A stretch of DNA of 47,279 nucleotides from Prorocentrum cordatum (taxonomy: Eukaryota > Sar > Dinophyceae > Prorocentrales > Prorocentraceae). The position numbers and the translations under genes were made by a program. Shown here piece after piece: positions 1 to 10,870 of the stretch; the stretch's first letter is position 1; each line of letters starts with the position of its first letter. Below the pieces are notes generated by a model, which saw only the letters and a list, made by a program, of their open reading frames with translations, was not told the origin of the DNA and ran no database searches. Location: the NCBI GenBank assembly GCA_963575745.1, contig CAUYUJ010001353.1, positions 55,001 through 102,279 on the forward strand, written 5' to 3'.

Positions 1-1210
1 GCGGCTGCTCCGGCCGAGAGCCGGAGGCGACTGCGGCGAGGCCGAGGGCGCGCCCACGGAGAAGCACGACGGCCCACGGACACGCGCGAGCGTGCACCAC
101 CCTCCACCGAAGCCGAACCCAGTCCTCTGAGCCGAAGAGACTCCGTGGCCCTCGGACCCACACCGAGCGCAGCCAAGAGATGCTCGGCCCGAGCCTGGGG
201 GCACCCATGGACTTCCCAGCTCCTCTCGAGGTCGGCGGCATGGCGTCCGCGACTCGAGTACACATGGCTGTCCGCGAACGCAAAGAAGATGTACAAATAC
301 GCTGCAGCTACATGGACGCGAATACATGCCAGTTCGCAAAACGATGCACAGGACATACAAGGTCATTTCATGTATGGCTATCCATATCGATAGTCGGGTT
401 ATGTTTCAAGCGTCGCCCAGAACACGACTAATAACATCATCACCCTCAATGTTACATCTACCACGTCTTGCTCATCATCGCCACCAACTGGGTTCTGGGA
501 ACACTGCGATCAGGCCAGCGGGAAAGAGTGGTAGATTCACCCTGCCCATCGTAATACCCTGCGCACGCGCTAAGAAAATCCCACCAGCACTCTGGGCGTA
601 CGGGGTCTAGGGAGGCTCCCCTTCCAACCCTCTTCTTCCCCTTCGGGGAAGGGTGTATCACTGTTCCCTACAAATATACACCCCCTCCCCCATCCGGCCA
701 GCGGCCAACCCGGAATCATGACGACCCCATGAGGGCCACCCCCCCAACCATCCTTGTCGAAAAACAGCACAAAACGCACTCTGCCTCCACACTTGGAGCA
801 TGCGCGGCCGCCCCGCGACCATTTTGCATCCGTATTTTACAGGGACGACTGGGGTGCCAGCAGATCCCACCTGCCCTCTGGGCGCAGGAGGTCGACCGAC
901 TGGGTTGACACATCAATGGCTGCCGCCCTTCTGATACGTGGACGGGGGAGGAGGCCGCGCGTGGTGGCCATCAGCCACAAGCGTGCGCTGGAACGTGCGA
1001 AATCGCCGGCGTGGCAACAGTTGCGGCGAACGCAGGTGGAGTCCTTGTTGGTTCCCAGTGGCTGGCGCGGCTGGAGCACGGGGAACACTGGGCGCACATG
1101 GAACACGTGCCGCACCTCGCGCGTGGCACGCTTGGACCTCCAGGGTCTGGTGCATCTGGAACCCGTGGCGTCTGCGGTGTTCTTATGCGATATGCTGACT
1201 CCCGGATATG
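1..1210. other. No recognisable gene; short dispersed-repeat fragments
   Basis: No domain or family is recognised in any frame. Open frames here (for example 754-1260 plus) have no recognisable motif. Two fragments of a dispersed repeat with the core CTCTGGGCG preceded by ATCCCACC occur at 577-600 and 863-893; the same core is seen at 22784-22816, where it leads into a second copy of the long repeat that follows here. The stretch may therefore be eroded repeat flank. Confidence 0.5.
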
Positions 1211-1774
1211 ACGCATGCGTTGTGAGAGAAAAAGATGAGCTCCGAGATGGCTCAAGATAGCGCACGATGCCGCAAGATGACTCCCAAGATGCTCCAAGAG
1301 ACCCCAAGAACGTTCCAAAACGGATCCAAGAGGCGTCCGAGACCTCCAAGAAGGTACCCACGAAGCCAAAATCCTTCAAAAACCGAAGGACGACAATGAT
1401 GTTTGCTTTTTCAGTTTTTAGCCTCTGACGGCCATCCAAGGCCTCAAGATGGCTCCAAGATGGCCCAAGAGAGCCCCAGGAGAGGCCCAAGAGAGCCCCA
1501 CGACGGCCCCCAGAGCGCCCAAGAGCGCCCCAAGAGCGCTCCAAGAGGGGTCCAGGAGGCGATGTGCAGTGCTCCCGAGGGGGGAAAGTAATTGGAGCTA
1601 CCCTCTTGTTTGATCGATATCCTCCAAGCCGGCCCGAGAGCGCCCCTGAAGCTCCCAAGAGCGCCCCAAGAGGCCCCCGAGAGGCGCCCACGCGGCCTCA
1701 AAAGGCTTCCAAGAGGCTCCCAAGAGACCCCATACGAGGCCTCAAGAGGATCCCCGAGGCGCCCAATTCTCCTT

Positions 1775-1905
1775 CCTTTTCCTTCTTTTCCTCCTTCTCC
1801 TCCTTTTCGTCCTCATCGTCCTCGCCCTAGTCCACCTCCTACTCCTCTTCCTCCTCCTCTTCCTCCTCCTCCTCCTCTTCCTCCTCCTCATCCCCCTTCT
1901 TCTTC
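1775..1905 (+). repeat. Pyrimidine (TCC/TTC) microsatellite
   Basis: Nearly uninterrupted C/T run made of TCC and TTC triplets inside long-repeat copy A. The equivalent position in copy B (about 23515-23700) is also a C/T run. Confidence 0.9.
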
Positions 1906-2039
1906 TTCTTATTATTATTGTTATTATTATTTTTTCTTATTGGTATTACCATTCTTCTACGTATTATAACTAATAGTATTATTCGTATTATGATTATGAC
2001 TATTAATAGTAATAGTACGATTCTGAGTAATATCATTAT

Positions 2040-2081
<42 letters not shown>

Positions 2082-2082
2082 G

Positions 2083-2137
<55 letters not shown>

Positions 2138-3010
2138 GCATTAGTATTATTAGTATTATCCGTATGATTAATGGTGTTACTATTATGATTATTATTATTA
2201 TGAATAGTATTATTACTATCATTAGGATTATCATGATTATGTGTATTACTCTTCTCAATATTCTTATGAAAAGACACATTTGTACTGTTATACTTACACT
2301 ATTGCGTTATTATTATTCGGAGTATCCATAATATTCTTCTTACTCGTATTATGATTCCCATTGTTATTGCTAGACGTATTATTACTATGATTATTGTTAT
2401 GTATTTTTTATTATTAGTGTTCTCATGATTATTCTTATTGTTCGTACTATTCATATTTCTCTTCTGATGGGTACACTTCGTATGATTATTCTTCGTATTG
2501 CTACTATTCGTCTTATTGGTCGTCTTATTATTTTTCCTATTAATATGATTACTAATGGTTTTCTTATTGGTATTGTTATTCTTAGCTATCGTCTTCTCAT
2601 TTTTTATTAGTATCATTGTTCTTTTTTCTGTTTATTATTATTCTCCTTATTACGATTACTATTATGATTAGTACGATTGTCAATATTATTGGTATGGGCA
2701 ATATTAGAACTGGTAGTATTGTTAGTATTACTATTATTACCAGTATGATGATTAATATCATTATCATTATTACGACTATTATCATTATAATTACTACTAC
2801 TCTTATGATTATGCCTATTTTTCTTAGTAGTAGTGTTCTTACTATTAGTATTGCTGGTATGACTAATAATATTGATAACACTAGTATTACAATTAATAGT
2901 AATAGTATCATTATTACTATTACTACTATTAGTATCATTATTGTTCGTCTTGGTCTTCGTATTATTATGTTGTTATTGATATGAATGCTATTATTGATAT
3001 TCCTATTCTG
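1905..3010 (+). repeat. AT-rich trinucleotide microsatellite (ATT/ACT)
   Basis: About 1.1 kb dominated by ATT, TTA, ACT and TAG triplets, with an almost pure (ACT)n run of about 33 units at 2039-2136. It is absent from copy B of the enclosing repeat, so it looks like local expansion. The resulting open frames (poly-Val, poly-Thr, poly-Ser) are simple-repeat artefacts. Confidence 0.95.
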
Positions 3011-3189
3011 CTTATTGATATTTCTCATCCTCCGACGACAACGACGATTATTCCTCCATCGTCTTCCTCTTGTGGAATATGACGGTTTCTCCCGCCCTTT
3101 GTTCTCACGCATGATTCGCCACTTCCCTGACCACCTCAACTCCCCCGGGCATCGTTTCTGGATGGGTTGGTGGGGATACTTTTTGGGTC

Positions 3190-3989
3190 GCAGCCGCAAG
3201 CGACGGAGCAGGCGCAGGCGGCGTCAAAGGTCGACCCGGGCTACGGGCGAAGCCTAATTACCCAGCGAGCGCACTCACGGCTGCCGAGGCTGCCGCCGAT
3301 GGGGGGCTGAGGGGCGCCGGGGGCTGCAGACTGGCTGCAGAAGCTGCCAGGAGAGCCAAGCGGCCAGCGTGCAGGCATCCCAGAGGCGAGACCAACGGGA
3401 AGAAGACGAATTGTACCTTGTCGCACCAGGCGCCAGAGCTAGACGCGCCACCGAACGTGGCGAAGCGCGGGGCTGCGCAAGCAGTCCAGCGTGCTAGGCT
3501 GCAGCCAAACAAGGGCAAACGCACATGGCTGACCAAGAAGGCTGACCACTCCTGAACAATCCCAGCAAGGGCGCGCCCCACCATGCCGGCGGCAGCTGCA
3601 GACACGGCCAGGCTGTGGCGGTGTCTGGGGACCAGAGGCCGGGGAAACGCAAGCACTCTAGCCAGAGCTGGTCAACGTGCAAGTCACCTGGACGCCAGGG
3701 TGCCTCACCAGGCTCAACGGTTTCCTGTCATCTGCTGCAGCACCATCATAGCGCAGGCAGCCTCTGACTTGCACGCTTCGTCATAAATGTCTCCCCCTTT
3801 GCCAAAGAGGGGGCCACGATTGGCGCTGACATACACGGTCAGCGCACGCCCAGGCCGTTGGTGAACACATTGAAGGACGATCAGTCGACTTAGTCGCCCT
3901 GGTGGCCCTGTTCCTTGGCGAGATGGCGAGAGTGCTGCGACGAAAGGTCGGCAATGTGCTCTCGCGCCGCTCCCCCCTCAGCCTGACGG
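3190..3989. other. Gene-free stretch downstream of the copia remnant
   Basis: GC-rich DNA without a recognisable domain. It lies on the 3' side of the minus-strand copia RNase H remnant and could include its 3' untranslated region or LTR, but no LTR pair was identified by eye. Confidence 0.4.
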
Positions 3990-5750
3990 CTATGTGGTCG
4001 CAGCTGAGCTCCCCGTCCATGATGTCTCGAGAATGACCTTCTGGCCGATGCTGCCACTCCTCATTTGGTCGGCCCTCACATCTCGAGTATCGCACCGAAG
4101 CACGTCGTCGATCTGCCTGGCGCGGATCTGGTCTGAAAACCACCACAGGGTGCCGGCCACGCTGTTCGCCGAGGGCGGTCGAAGAGGATCCATGGCCAAG
4201 GCGGAGCAGATGGACGTGCCGCCCACGACCAGCTCGGCCGGCAGGACGCAACCTCCTTCCCCCCGCAGCCTCCTGATGCTCGGCTGAGGCAGGTCCGCGC
4301 ACCATCTCGTGGAGCGCCAGGCGGCACCTGTAGGCCGTCAGCTGCAACGCGCGCTGCGAGCAGATCTGAGCCAAGTAAAGATCGGCGCACCAGCTTGCGC
4401 GATTGCCTCACAGCGTCGAGTGAATAGCTTACCTGTTTACTGGTACTGAGTCATCAGTCCACACGCAGACATCTAGCTCCTCTCGTGCCGTACCCTGTCT
4501 CCTCCTCCCCCTTGAACGACCCGTCGCTGCGCGCGCGCAGAGGACAGGCGCATTCCATAGCTGCGACGGCGATGGGCGCCTTGATCTTCTACATGGCCAG
4601 GACGACGGATTTGGGCTGCATCACGCGACGACTGAGCAGCTTCTCCTTGACTATCTGTGAGGAGAGGATGTACACTGCGACATGGTGCTGCGCGAGCAGA
4701 GCATATGCTGCTGCTCCGAGGAGGTACACGAAAAGGCATGGAAGGCTACCTCTGGCCAGCATGTCAGCATTCGCCTTCACGGGCTCGCGCCGCCCGGAGG
4801 GGGTCAGGGCGTCGATGTACTCGTCTTGGTCGAGGGTCAATGACATAATCGGCACTGCGGTGCTTGCGTACTCCGAGGGTGGCAAAGTCGTCGTAGCCCT
4901 CCACCATCTTGCCCAAGACGCTCTGGATGTGGCCGATCAGCCAGTCGACGCGCTCCGTGCATCCAGCGATCTTCAGATCGTCGACGTGCTTGGACAGCAT
5001 GATCACTAGCTCTGAGACGCTGGCGCCATAGGCACCAAACGTCTCACGCTTGATCTCCAGCTCAGGCACCCCACCTCGTCGGCTCGGCGCCGCGCTCCAG
5101 TGAGCGCGTGACCAGGGCGAGCTTCAGGGAGAAGGCCCTCGGCGCATGCTAGCAGCCCATGCCTGGCTCGATGCCGCGCAGGCACTCGGCCCGCTCGTCG
5201 AAGGGCTTGTAGCCTGGCACCTGCCGGAGGATACCTGCACGGCTGGGCGCCAGAGTGAACTTCACCTCGCGGGGTGCTTCGCCGTGCTCCTGCATCCCGG
5301 CATGGACCATGCCCAGCAGGAACGCCTACTCGACGTCCAATGCGACGAGCACCTAGCCAGGGCGACTCACCGCCTCTGAGAACAGCATGCGCTGCGACGC
5401 CCGCTTCGCTACCTCGGCGAGAGTCTCGAGCGGAGATCTGGCGCCCGTGCCGCGGAAGCCTCTCAACGCCATGAGGCGCCAGATGATCCTGACGGTCTAG
5501 CCGTCGGACACCTTCCAGTCTTCCGCTTGGAAAGATGTCTAGAGTCCACGACGTTCCCGGCACCCTTGGGCGGCTGCCGCTCGAAATACTTGTACTCGAC
5601 CCAGATGGTGAGCCCCTCGAAGATGGCTGCGGCGCCACCCTTCGACAACCTCGACACTTCCTCTCTGGTCAGAAGCTGGGCCTCGCGCGTAACCACCGTG
5701 GCCCCCACGGCGCAAAGACCTCAAGCACGCCTGCCTTGGACGCACCAGCG
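3990..5750 (-). pseudogene. Ty1/copia-type reverse transcriptase and RNase H, decayed
   Basis: Several frames on the minus strand give a collinear copia pol C-terminal half. From high to low coordinates: a region with GLTIWVEYKYFERQPPKG (about 5640-5560); frame-shifted RT; the RT catalytic segment LSKHVDDLKIAG at about 5000-4960, where HVDD stands for the usual YVDD; then LLGAAAYALLAQHHVAVYI (about 4730-4670); and the RNase H end with CDTRDVRAD and GSIGQ near 4090-4030. At least three frame changes and internal stops separate these pieces, so no functional product is expected. Family assignment rests on motif order and the xVDD box of Ty1/copia polymerases. The retroelement is not joined to any host gene. 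Upstream integrase-like remnants are listed separately. Confidence 0.8.
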
Positions 5751-7043
5751 ACATAATCGCCGGACGGTTCCTCGTTACAGTTCAGGAATGCTTCGCGTAC
5801 CAATGCGTCCAGGTACCATTCCACATACTCCCCCCCTTAACCCTCCTGCTGAAGAGTGGCGTATTCGTCCACGGAGGCGTGGCGCAGGTAGCAATGACCC
5901 TGCGCGCGCGTGCTCCGACGCTGGCGCTGCGCCCCCAAGTGCTGGGGCCACCCACGTGGCCCGCGACCAAGCTCGGCCGCCGCGTGTTCGATAGCTGCAT
6001 AGTCCTTTGGCTGGCTATCGGTGCAATCCAGCTTCTGCAGCTCCGGGACCAGGTCCTCTGCCCCCCCAACTGTCTGCCAGGCTGCCGACATCACCTGCTG
6101 AATGTGGCCAGAGACGTCACTGTCGGCCCCTTGCGGTGTGACCGGCAGGGCAGATGGCGAACCTGCCTCGGTGACACTGGCGCTGTCCATGGGAGCTTCG
6201 ATGACACAGTCCTCGAACGCCCCGCCGTGGCCCTGCCCGGCCTCTGCTGCAAGCAGCTGCTGTTCACCCGAGATGAACAGGATGAAGCAAGCTTCCTTGA
6301 AGTGCTCCCCAAATAGCTGGTGGGCGTCGAACTTGGCGCTGCCCAAGTGCAGCTGTCCGCCGTCGCTTGGGTTCCGAAGAAACCATCAGATTAACTAACT
6401 GCGGCCCAGCCAAGCCAGTCGCGCACAGACTTCCCGCTGCATCCAAGACGCACTGCACAAACGTCTGGAAGCTGAAAGCACATGCGGGACAAGTGGCGCA
6501 GGGAGGGCCTCGAGGACGCCAGGGCGCTGCCGAGCCTGCCCGGTCAGCTGCACGCCCTTCGCGTCTTCCCAGTGGCCTGCGGTCCTGGCTCCGAAGCCTG
6601 GTGCGACGTGTTCCAGGTAGTCCTCCACACGGTCTAAGACCAAGCCTGCTCGCGCCATGCTAGCCCACACGTCGACGAAGACGGCACCAATGAAGGCCCG
6701 TACGTCCTGCAACATGCAGATCATCGCAGCTCGGCTGCACTTGACTGCATACTCGCGTCTAGCTGGGACAACAGAGATGATCGTACCCGTCTTGCCTCTT
6801 CATCCCCTCCACGACTTCGGTGAGGTCACGACGTCTTCGCAGACCACGATGAAGATTCCCGTCGCAAAACACCCGCTGGATCCACGAAAAGTCGATGGAC
6901 GCGAACAGTCGAGTCGCGTCTGCCAGCGATATCCTGGCCGTCGTGCCACCGTGAGGCGCAGCAGATCAGATGCAGAATCATGCGATCCTCACAGTAATGG
7001 ATGTCGAATCCGACGTGCTGGTTGGATCGTTGCGAAGGCGTAG
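5751..7043 (-). pseudogene. Probable copia upstream pol remnant (integrase/linker region)
   Basis: Minus-strand open frames precede the copia RT in the expected order for integrase and the integrase-RT linker. One (about 6346-5837) reads GSAKFDAHQLFGEHFKEA followed by an acidic linker-like stretch, and one near 7030-6870 reads FDIHYCEDRMILHLICCASR, which resembles the start of a retroviral-type integrase core (D in a beta strand). I could not trace a complete DDE triad. The assignment is inferred mainly from position next to the confident RT, and frameshifts are frequent. Confidence 0.45.
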
Positions 7044-7583
7044 TGTAAGGATAATGTGACGCACTGGTTGTAGCCGTTTATGACATTCCCTACAACCACT
7101 GACCACTATGGAGGTGAGGTCGAGGATTGTCTGGGGCATGTTGTCTGCTTGTAGAGCATGTTATTTCCTCCTTAGCGGTGTGCCAAAATCGGAGGCGTAG
7201 CTTGCGTCGCTCTCGCATACGTGTTTGATGCGAGTCGCCACGTAGCGCTCATAATAATAAAGCAATGTCCAAGCAATCTCACTCTAAAGGCGTCAGTTGT
7301 CGACAGCTGCATGGGCAGCTCGTGGTGCTGATCGTCTGGGCGCTGCGCCGTTTACTGGACTGGCCCGAAGCTGTGGTCTGGCGAGAGTGTCCGTAGAACC
7401 ATTACCCTGAGCCCAAGCGCTGGATAATGAGCTGGCCGGCTCGCGGTGCGCCTGCAGGCGCGGGTGGTAGGGCAGCTTCGCCTGCTGCTCCAAGGTCGGC
7501 ACCGCCAGATAGTTGAGCTTGATGATCGCTGGAAGGGCGCGGTTCTCCAGGACATGCTGGCGCTCGCTGGCGTAGGCTGGAGC
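7044..7583. other. No recognisable gene
   Basis: No convincing coding signal. The stretch separates the minus-strand copia remnant from a plus-strand gene fragment. Confidence 0.4.
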
Positions 7584-7868
7584 ATGGGCGCGGCCGTGCG
7601 TGAGGGTCCGCGAACGACAGGGAGTGGCGAGCGCGCGGTGCGCGAACGGCGAGCTGGCGCGAGGGAAATGGCCGCCGCCGCCGCCGATGAGCGCGCGAGG
7701 CAGGAGGATCCTCAGGAGCGGCAGTGGCGCATCGCGATCGCGGACCATAATCGGCCGCAGAAGTTGCTCGGCAAGATTCAAGGGGCGCGCCGTGCGCTCA
7801 ATGAACCCGTGGAGGTAGACATGAACCATTGGCCCGAGCAGAGGTTGCGAGAGACGTACTATCGCTAG
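7584..7868 (+). pseudogene. Fragment homologous to the C-terminal domain of the 37.4-kb protein
   Basis: An ATG at 7584 opens a 94-codon frame. Its second half (from about 7662) contains EMAAAAADERARQEDPQER and IADHNRPQKLLGKI. The C-terminal protein encoded on the minus strand at 37378-38415 has DIAAAAAEDRARQEDPEER and LAEHNKRQTLLGEV at the matching place, a clear protein-level and DNA-level relationship. The match fades before the stop (LRETYYR here versus LRQTLRHLRG there). The copy is short, lacks the Cys/His motif and protease, and sits in opposite orientation. I read it as a detached fragment of the same mobile family. Function of the domain is unknown. Confidence 0.65.
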
Positions 7869-8076
7869 TTGCATTGCTCGCTCGGTGGTGGGAAGGGCGC
7901 GGAGCGCGTTGGCGGCGATGCGGCAACGGCGGCCGCGGCGACTGTCGCGCGAATGCACGTACTCCCTGCGGGTGTTTTCGTCTGGCCAAACCAATACCAG
8001 CGTGGAAGTCACGAATCGATCTGGCGGCGTCAATGTGCCGCAAGGGCTCCGCAGCAACCCGGCCTGATACGCGGGG

Positions 8077-8361
8077 TTGAGGTTCGAGATTCACGTAGGC
8101 GGCAAACTCTTCAAGGTCGGCGGGAGTCATCGCGAGGACTACAATTCTCTCGCTGAAACGCTGCGAACAAAGCTCAACGAGCGGAGCGGCGCCATGATGA
8201 CGGAGGATTCCGTGGCTGAGGTGCGGGGACTTTTGGAAGAAGGCATCGGCACGGCGCCACGCCCATCACTGCCGGGAGCTACCTCGCCGAAAAATGGAGG
8301 ACATCGTCGATATGCTCGAGCGCGCCGGGAGCCGCGGTCGCAAAACAACGCTACACATTGA
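8077..8361 (+). CDS. Unrecognised short ORF, possibly a gene fragment
   Basis: A 94-codon plus-strand frame beginning near MRFEIHVGGKLFKVGGSH and containing YNSLAETLRTKLNE looks protein-like in composition, unlike the surrounding repeats. It follows the 7584-7868 fragment on the same strand by about 200 bp, so both may derive from one mobile element. The first codon may not be the true start, as the frame could be a broken internal exon. No family is recognised. Confidence 0.35.
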   Translation: MRFEIHVGGKLFKVGGSHREDYNSLAETLRTKLNERSGAMMTEDSVAEVRGLLEEGIGTAPRPSLPGATSPKNGGHRRYARARREPRSQNNATH

Positions 8362-8477
8362 GCGGGTCAAGCGTAATCTTTTTCTACCATTTAAGCGGGT
8401 TAATCGCGCCTATGAACGGTGGGCCGGGTCGATCCGCGCCGTGCCAATTCGTTTTTAGTTTGGAGGTGGCTTGCTCG

Positions 8478-9292
8478 GTCGTGGGCGGGCGTGGGCGTGG
8501 GCGTGGGCGCGGGCGCGGTGCCGCGGGCTTGGGCGCGGGCGCAGGAGCGGGCGCGCCGGGCGGGCGCGGGTCTAGGCTTGGGGCGGGCGTGGGCTAGGCG
8601 CATGCGTGAACCTAGGCGTGGCGTTGGTTTGGGCGCGGGCGTTGGTGTGACTTGGCGGTGCGTGGGCGTGGGCGTGCGCATGGATGCGGGTGTGGGCGTG
8701 ATTGTGGGTCAGGCGGGTAATGGTCTGGGCCTGGGTGTAAGTGTTGGCGCGGCTGTTAGCGCGGGCGTGGATCTTGAAGTGGGCGCGAGCGCGGGCTGCG
8801 ACGCGGGCGTGGGCGCGCGGGCTGGAACGAGGGCGCGGGCGTAGGCCTGCGCGTGGCGTGGGTGAGGCCGTGAGCGTGGGTGTGGGTGTGAATGATGGTG
8901 TGTGTGTGGGGTGTGGTCTGTGGCCTGGGCGTGGGCGTGGGCGTGGGCGTGGGCGTTTGTTTCTGGGCGTGGGCTTGGTTGTGCGTGTGTCTGTCAGTGT
9001 GCGTGGTGCGTGTGCGTGGGTGTGCGTGTGTGCGGGTTTGAGCGTGGACGTCAGTGCGCATGTAGGCGTGGGTGTGGGCTTGGACGCGTGGGTGTGGATG
9101 CTGGTGTGGGCGCGGGTCTGGGTGCGGATGTGGGCGCGGGCGTGGACGTCGGCATGGCCGCGGGCCCAGTGGTGGGACATGGGCAGGCACAGGCGTGGAC
9201 GTTGGCGTAGTGGGCGCCGGGCGTAGAAATTGTCGTGGGCATGGGCGTGGGCGCGCGCGTGGGCGCGAGTGCGTGCGTGCGTGCGCGCGAGC
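8478..9292 (+). repeat. GGGCGT/GGGCGC hexamer tract
   Basis: About 0.8 kb of degenerate hexamers built on GGGCGT, GGGCGC and GGGTGT, strongly G-rich on the plus strand and C-rich on the minus strand. Runs of GGGCGTGGGCGTGGGCG are concentrated near 8485-8520 and 8925-8955. Open frames persist on both strands (Gly/Val/Ala-rich one way, His/Thr/Ala-rich the other) because the repeat contains no stop triplets. I do not call them genes. Confidence 0.9.
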
Positions 9293-10375
9293 GTCTACGT
9301 TCAAAAAAATATTGTCTGAGTTTTTCCGCTCCAGAGAGCTCGCTTCTACTGGGCATTCTTATGCATGTCAAGAGCTCTACAAGCTTCCGACCGTAACCTG
9401 CTTAACGGTTCAGCGCCGGCTTCCAGTTGTCAAATCTCACTGATCGAGAAGCCGAGCCCAGGCCATCACAAGCTGCTTTTCGCGCGATCGGCCACCGCAC
9501 GGATCTGCCCCCTTGTCACCGTGAACGCAACGACCGACACCAGCGCCCGCGCACACGCGCCGCTACCGCCGCACACTACGATCACTTGATCGAATGCACA
9601 CAGACACATACACACACATGGAGCAGACGTCACATACTCCAGTTGCGCTCTTTTGTGGTTGCATGGCGTGCTTTGCAGCCCCGCAGCTCGCCGACAGCTC
9701 GAAGTCAGCAGAAAAAAACAACATCATCATTTTGAAAACTGGTAAACTGTCAACCAGATGTTTGCGTCTTTGCTGGGACCGTCATGGCCACTGAGGCCAA
9801 GTCCAACGAAGTCTCAGGCGAAGCGAAGCCTCTTATTTGTCATGCACGCGGTCAGCTCATATTTCACATCAGCGAAGCTGTTGGAATAAAGAGAATCAGA
9901 AGCCTGCGAAGACAACAATCAAACGCAGATGCACACTCAAAGCGATACAAAGAGCAGACAGCACAGCGAAGCTGTTAGAATCTACAAGTAAGAGAAATGT
10001 TAGAAAGAATCCAGCCGAGTGTGACTTAACAATCGAATGACCAAAGAAGTTCTGCACAACCTGTGGAAGCACATCGCAGATGCGCTCCGCCGCTGCTAAC
10101 TCTGTATCTGTCACCGTGGCACTTGGTGGTAGACACCATGCTGCAAGATACACATCCTTGTACGTGATGTCAGTACGCGAGACGATTTACTTGTTTCGCA
10201 GACCAATATGTATCCACACACCACACGCACTTCCGCGGCCGCACACACCCCCATCAAAGCCAGTTTTGTTAAGGCAAGAAGTAAAACACTGAGATTCGAA
10301 GTCGCTGACGTAAAATAAATCTGCGTACACTTGGCTCTGACGGGCCCGATGAGGCAGCAAGTCAGCCCTCTGGTT
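9293..10375 (-). other. Downstream region of the minus-strand LINE, with AGCGAAGCT motifs
   Basis: No coding region is recognised. On the minus strand this lies 3' of the LINE RNase H stop. The motif CAGCGAAGCTG occurs at about 9873 and 9963, plus GGCGAAGCGAAGCC at about 9818. The same motif recurs downstream of the 18118-19530 ORF (about 17600, 17637 and, shortened, 18013). This suggests a shared 3' region, read on the minus strand as CAGCTTCGCTG, which can fold as a tiny stem with a UUC loop. Confidence 0.4.
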
Positions 10376-10870
10376 TCATTCACGAAAGGAGTGAGAGAAG
10401 AAGTCTCGGCCAGCCTCAGGAGGCCGCACCGAATACATACTCTGCAAACCGTCCAGCGCATTCATCAGAATATCTACCCGTCTTTGATACACCTGAGATA
10501 ACACTTTCCATTTCCCGCACAGCCAGCTAATCACTAATAGGGAGTCCCCCTGGATGTCCAGTGGCATCCCCCCCGTTTCGAGATCCCATTGTGTACAACG
10601 CATGTTATGCAACGCAATACGTCTGCTAAGTCGTTCCCTATAGGCAGGTGTCTCCTCCCGATCCTGTGCAATGTGAACTCCTCCACCCTCATCAGTATTC
10701 AAGAATACAGGCATCCCCGAAGACGCTAATACTTTGCATTTCTTCTGGAAATACTTCAACCTACTAGTAGAAAATACGTGTGCGGGGTAGCCCATGATGT
10801 GTTCAAAGCTCCCGACGAACGATTCCCACCAGGATTGACCGCACAACGATTCCAAAGAGCGATACCAAGA
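10376..10870 (-). pseudogene. LINE RNase H domain (3' part of the LINE)
   Basis: The minus frame at 10855-10376 (160 codons) contains DIQGDSLLVISWLCGKW at about 10558-10508. This matches the RNase H region of LINE polymerases, where an acidic residue sits in a D-S-x-L-V-x-x-W context, followed by a Y-x-R-V helix. It is downstream of RT in the expected order. The frame is separated from the preceding RT-connection frame by a stop near 10871. The RNase H strand with the first catalytic Asp may be FLNTDEGGG. It would normally remove the RNA strand during target-primed reverse transcription. As part of a broken ORF it is probably inactive. Confidence 0.6.

Larger units (their letters stand above)
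1211..3180 (+). repeat. Long dispersed repeat, copy A (expanded core)
   Basis: A purine-rich block made of degenerate units such as CCAAGAGCGCC and CAAGATGGCTC (about 1211-1760) is followed by a pyrimidine tract, a trinucleotide microsatellite and a distinct unique tail near 3085-3175 (ending TGGATGGG then TGGTGGGGATAC). The same three parts occur in the same order at 22895-23812, including the shared internal stretch with TGTTTGCTTT and GGCCATCCAAGGCC. Copy A is about twice as long because of its microsatellite core. Open minus frames full of LGALLGxSWG-like repeats across the purine block are a by-product of the repeat, in my judgement. Confidence 0.8.

Noticed and set aside
837-1691. Minus-strand frame with LGALLGxSWG repeats, and its counterpart at 22.95-23.25 kb
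   Set aside because: Follows the purine-rich simple repeat of the long dispersed repeat; similar open frames exist in other phases.
1839-2331. Poly-Val, poly-Thr and poly-Ser frames
   Set aside because: Pure (ACT)n/(ATT)n translation.
3258-3786. Several overlapping frames 3258-3786 on both strands
   Set aside because: Mutually overlapping, no motif, no consistent composition signal.
8419-9304. Gly/Val-rich and His/Thr-rich frames on both strands
   Set aside because: Translation of GGGCGT hexamers; all frames lack stops by composition.
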